Below the pieces are notes generated by a model. The model was not told the DNA's origin. It searched no databases and saw only the letters and a program-made list of their open reading frames with translations. Of a DNA stretch of 64,000 nt, positions 62,559-64,000 are shown piece by piece. A program made the position numbers and the translations under genes. Every line of letters starts with the position of its first letter. Position 1 is the stretch's first letter. This DNA comes from Schaalia sp. JY-X169 (GTDB lineage: Bacteria; Actinomycetota; Actinomycetes; Actinomycetales; Actinomycetaceae). The DNA is taken from NCBI RefSeq assembly GCF_014069575.1, contig NZ_CP059675.1:1612001-1676000 (forward strand), given 5' to 3'.

Positions 62559-62600
62559 CAAGCAGATGGTGCGAGTTCGATTCTCGTCACCCGCTCCACT
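62559..62600. repeat. attR: 42-bp direct repeat
   Basis: Exact second copy of 52158-52199, carrying the 3' portion of tRNA-Gly without the rest of the gene. Marks the right end of the element. Confidence 0.95.
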
Positions 62601-62685
62601 TCATGTTCATACAGCCTGCTTCACGGCTCAAGGTAACAGTTCGGTCACAGCCCAAAAATCTGCACCCACATCTCTTGCATTTCTT

Positions 62686-62708
62686 TAGTTAGTAAACTTT
62701 ACTAACTA
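62686..62708. promoter_or_regulatory. Operator of the ROK-family regulator
   Basis: TAGTTAGTAAA-C-TTTACTAACTA, a perfect 11-bp inverted repeat with a one-base centre, ending one base before the ATG of the ROK gene. Operators of NagC/XylR-type ROK repressors have a similar AT-rich palindromic shape. Implies autoregulation. Confidence 0.8.
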
Positions 62709-62709
62709 T

Positions 62710-63954
62710 ATGCAGCGAAGCACATACGAGCCCTCAGCGGCCAGCGCCAAGGGAACATCCCCGCAGGTCGCAACTGGCGACAACGAGGGGGCATCCCCGC
62801 AAGTCGCAACCGATGCCATGGCAACAGCGCAGTCCCCCCGGGTCCTTCCCGACTCCTGGCGCGTTTCCTTCTCCACTGGCAAGACCAAGTCCCTCCCAGC
62901 CGAGGCCAGAACCCGCAACCTCGCGCTTGTTCTGCAAACCATTTACGCCGATGGTCCCCTCAGCCGGGCAGACCTAGCCCGCGCCACCCACCTCACCAAG
63001 GTGACGATCTCAGACCTGGTAGCGCGGCTGATGGGCGACGGCCTCGTCCAGGAGGTCGGCGCGGACCAATACCTCCGCCCAGGCAAGCCCGCGGTCCTCC
63101 TCGACCTCGTCAAAGACGCATTCGCTGTCGGCTGCCTCGACCTCTCAGACGGCAACACCTTCAAAGCCGCGCTCTTCGACCTCAACTTTACAGAGCTCAA
63201 GCGCATTTCCGTTTCCCGGGTTGGCAAGCGTGGCACCGACGCCCTTGAGGCCGCCCTCGATCTGGCCACAGAACTGGTGAAAGCCTCAACTCTGCCGGTG
63301 ATTGGACTCGGGGTTGGCAGCCCCGGCGTGGTTAGCGCCGACGGGATGGTGCGCACATCGATGAGCCTGGGTTGGACCGACATTCCACTGGCCTCCCTCA
63401 TTGAAGAACGCACGGGCATCCCCACCATCGTTGAGAATGACGCAAATGCCGCAACCATCGCGGAAAGCGCGGCGCGGCAAGATAACGAAGACCTGCTGTT
63501 CGTCTCGGTTTGGTCGGGCATTGGGGCCGGCCTCGTCCTCGACGGCGGGCTTCTGCGGGGCCAGAGTTTCGCCTCGGGCGAGATTGGGCGTCTCACAGTC
63601 GGCCCTGGTGACACCTCACTGGAGGAATGGATTTCCCTTCCCGCCCTCGACCACCGCCTCGGTGAGTCCGAGGACGCAGACGCGGTCTTCACAGCTGCGG
63701 GCGAACACCTCGCAGTCGCCCTCGCCCCAATAGTCGCCATGCTGAACCTGACCACGGTGGTCCTCAACGGGCCAGATGACATAGTCACCGGCCCCTTTAT
63801 AGAAGCCACCAACCAGAGCCTTCGAGCACGAACCATGAGCTTCTCGAACGAAGGTCTCCAGGTCGCCCCCTCCCAACTTGGCACCGACGTGGTGCTGCTG
63901 GGGTGTGCATGGCTGGCCCTCAACCGATTCCTCGAAAACCACAACAACCGCTAG
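62710..63954 (+). CDS. ROK-family transcriptional repressor (NagC/XylR type)
   Basis: 414 residues. After a 55-residue polar extension with a repeated SPQVAT, a winged helix-turn-helix lies at about residues 75-115 (PLSRADLARATHLTKVTISD). The ROK sugar-binding fold follows: IGLGVGSPGVV, VENDANAATIAESAA, GIGAGLVLDGGLLRG and GEIGRLTVG. The zinc motif CxCGxxGC expected after GEIG is missing, so the fold may lack that metal. The start touches the operator, suggesting a leaderless transcript, unless translation begins later. The next gene is probably a sugar-uptake target. Confidence 0.85.
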   Translation: MQRSTYEPSAASAKGTSPQVATGDNEGASPQVATDAMATAQSPRVLPDSWRVSFSTGKTKSLPAEARTRNLALVLQTIYADGPLSRADLARATHLTKVTISDLVARLMGDGLVQEVGADQYLRPGKPAVLLDLVKDAFAVGCLDLSDGNTFKAALFDLNFTELKRISVSRVGKRGTDALEAALDLATELVKASTLPVIGLGVGSPGVVSADGMVRTSMSLGWTDIPLASLIEERTGIPTIVENDANAATIAESAARQDNEDLLFVSVWSGIGAGLVLDGGLLRGQSFASGEIGRLTVGPGDTSLEEWISLPALDHRLGESEDADAVFTAAGEHLAVALAPIVAMLNLTTVVLNGPDDIVTGPFIEATNQSLRARTMSFSNEGLQVAPSQLGTDVVLLGCAWLALNRFLENHNNR

Positions 63955-63988
63955 ATGCACAGAGATTGCAACACTGAAAGGAAGCACA

Positions 63989-64000
63989 ATGAAACGCAGG
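63989..64000 (+). CDS. Start of a further gene (MKRR...), partial
   Basis: ATG with gaaaggaag 4 bases upstream, cut off by the window end after four codons. A basic MKRR start fits an exported protein, such as a sugar-binding lipoprotein, which would suit the ROK neighbour; this cannot be confirmed here. Confidence 0.4.

Larger units (their letters stand above)
52158..62600. mobile_element. 10.4-kb tRNA-Gly integrated element (phage satellite or integrative replicon)
   Basis: Bounded by an exact 42-bp direct repeat, one copy of which is the 3' part of tRNA-Gly. Contents in order: integrase and repressor (minus), excisionase, three small genes, primase-polymerase/ATPase, WhiB-like gene, several small genes, HD/ART-like gene and two unknown genes (all plus), then a Fic-Panacea pair (minus). 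Genes in the plus run overlap or nearly touch. No terminase, capsid, relaxase or FtsK-like transfer gene is present, so movement would need a helper. Exact relationship to known satellites is not determined. Confidence 0.92.

Noticed and set aside
62504-62692. Small frame across attR
   Set aside because: Covers the tRNA-derived repeat and has no ribosome site or similarity.

Overview
The window looks like the chromosome of a moderately high-GC actinobacterium, probably near the family Actinomycetaceae. Supporting features are a 13E12-type DUF222/HNH gene behind a mycobacterial-style SOS box, an HrcA/CIRCE heat-shock circuit, a perfect DtxR/IdeR iron box, paired clpP genes, a WhiB-like protein and frequent GTG/TTG starts. 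The genus is inference. No rRNA is present; one tRNA (Gly, TCC) is.

Layout. 1-1.4 kb: the end of an ABC exporter operon. 1.5-4.7 kb: a DUF1801 protein, the SOS-box HNH gene and an unknown gene. 5-10.8 kb (minus strand): a GRP-type transporter with a repeat-built insertion, uppS, a C69 dipeptidase, recO and leuA. A 12-codon leader with three consecutive Leu codons and an overlapping hairpin precede leuA. 11-18.7 kb (minus): a tightly packed run hrcA-dnaJ-rsmE-phoH-ybeY-corB-era-LssY_C behind a CIRCE element. 18.8-22.6 kb (minus): hemW-trmB-lepA. 22.7-28.6 kb: a small membrane protein, rpsT, holA, comEC and comEA, with a MatC/SLC13-like carrier between comEC and holA. 28.7-34.3 kb (plus): proC, valS and a fatty-acyl-CoA ligase. 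34.4-45.6 kb (plus): a nine-gene de novo purine cluster. 45.8-47.2 kb: an iron-controlled siderophore-interacting protein followed by about 590 bp without a gene, built from three unrelated tandem repeats and a long hairpin. 47.2-51.9 kb (minus): chorismate mutase, clpX, clpP, clpP and tig.

The purine cluster (purE-C-F-M-N, IMP cyclohydrolase, AICAR transformylase, purD, long purL) is not of the usual actinobacterial pattern. PurH is split into two unrelated proteins, PurL is a single chain with its own glutaminase, and PurF has Gly where the catalytic N-terminal Cys should be. This set resembles that of Lachnospiraceae-type Firmicutes, so horizontal acquisition is likely.

52.16-62.60 kb is a 10.4-kb integrated element in the tRNA-Gly gene, bounded by an exact 42-bp direct repeat. 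It carries a tyrosine integrase, a repressor, an excisionase and a primase-polymerase/ATPase whose 3' end holds an iteron-like TTGCC cluster. It also carries a WhiB-like protein, several small unknown genes (one of 28 codons, coupled on both sides), an HD protein with a C-terminal domain that looks like an ADP-ribosyltransferase fold, and a Panacea/Fic toxin-antitoxin pair. There are no capsid, packaging or conjugation genes, so it resembles a phage satellite or an integrative replicon. Matching 11-bp repeats beside both att sites are probable integrase arm sites. Beyond it lies a ROK-family repressor gene whose start abuts a perfect 23-bp palindrome, then the first codons of another gene.

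Most promising for novelty: the element as a whole and its HD/ART-like gene, the repeat block at 46.6-47.2 kb, the Cys-less PurF in a transferred purine cluster, and the leuA leader.
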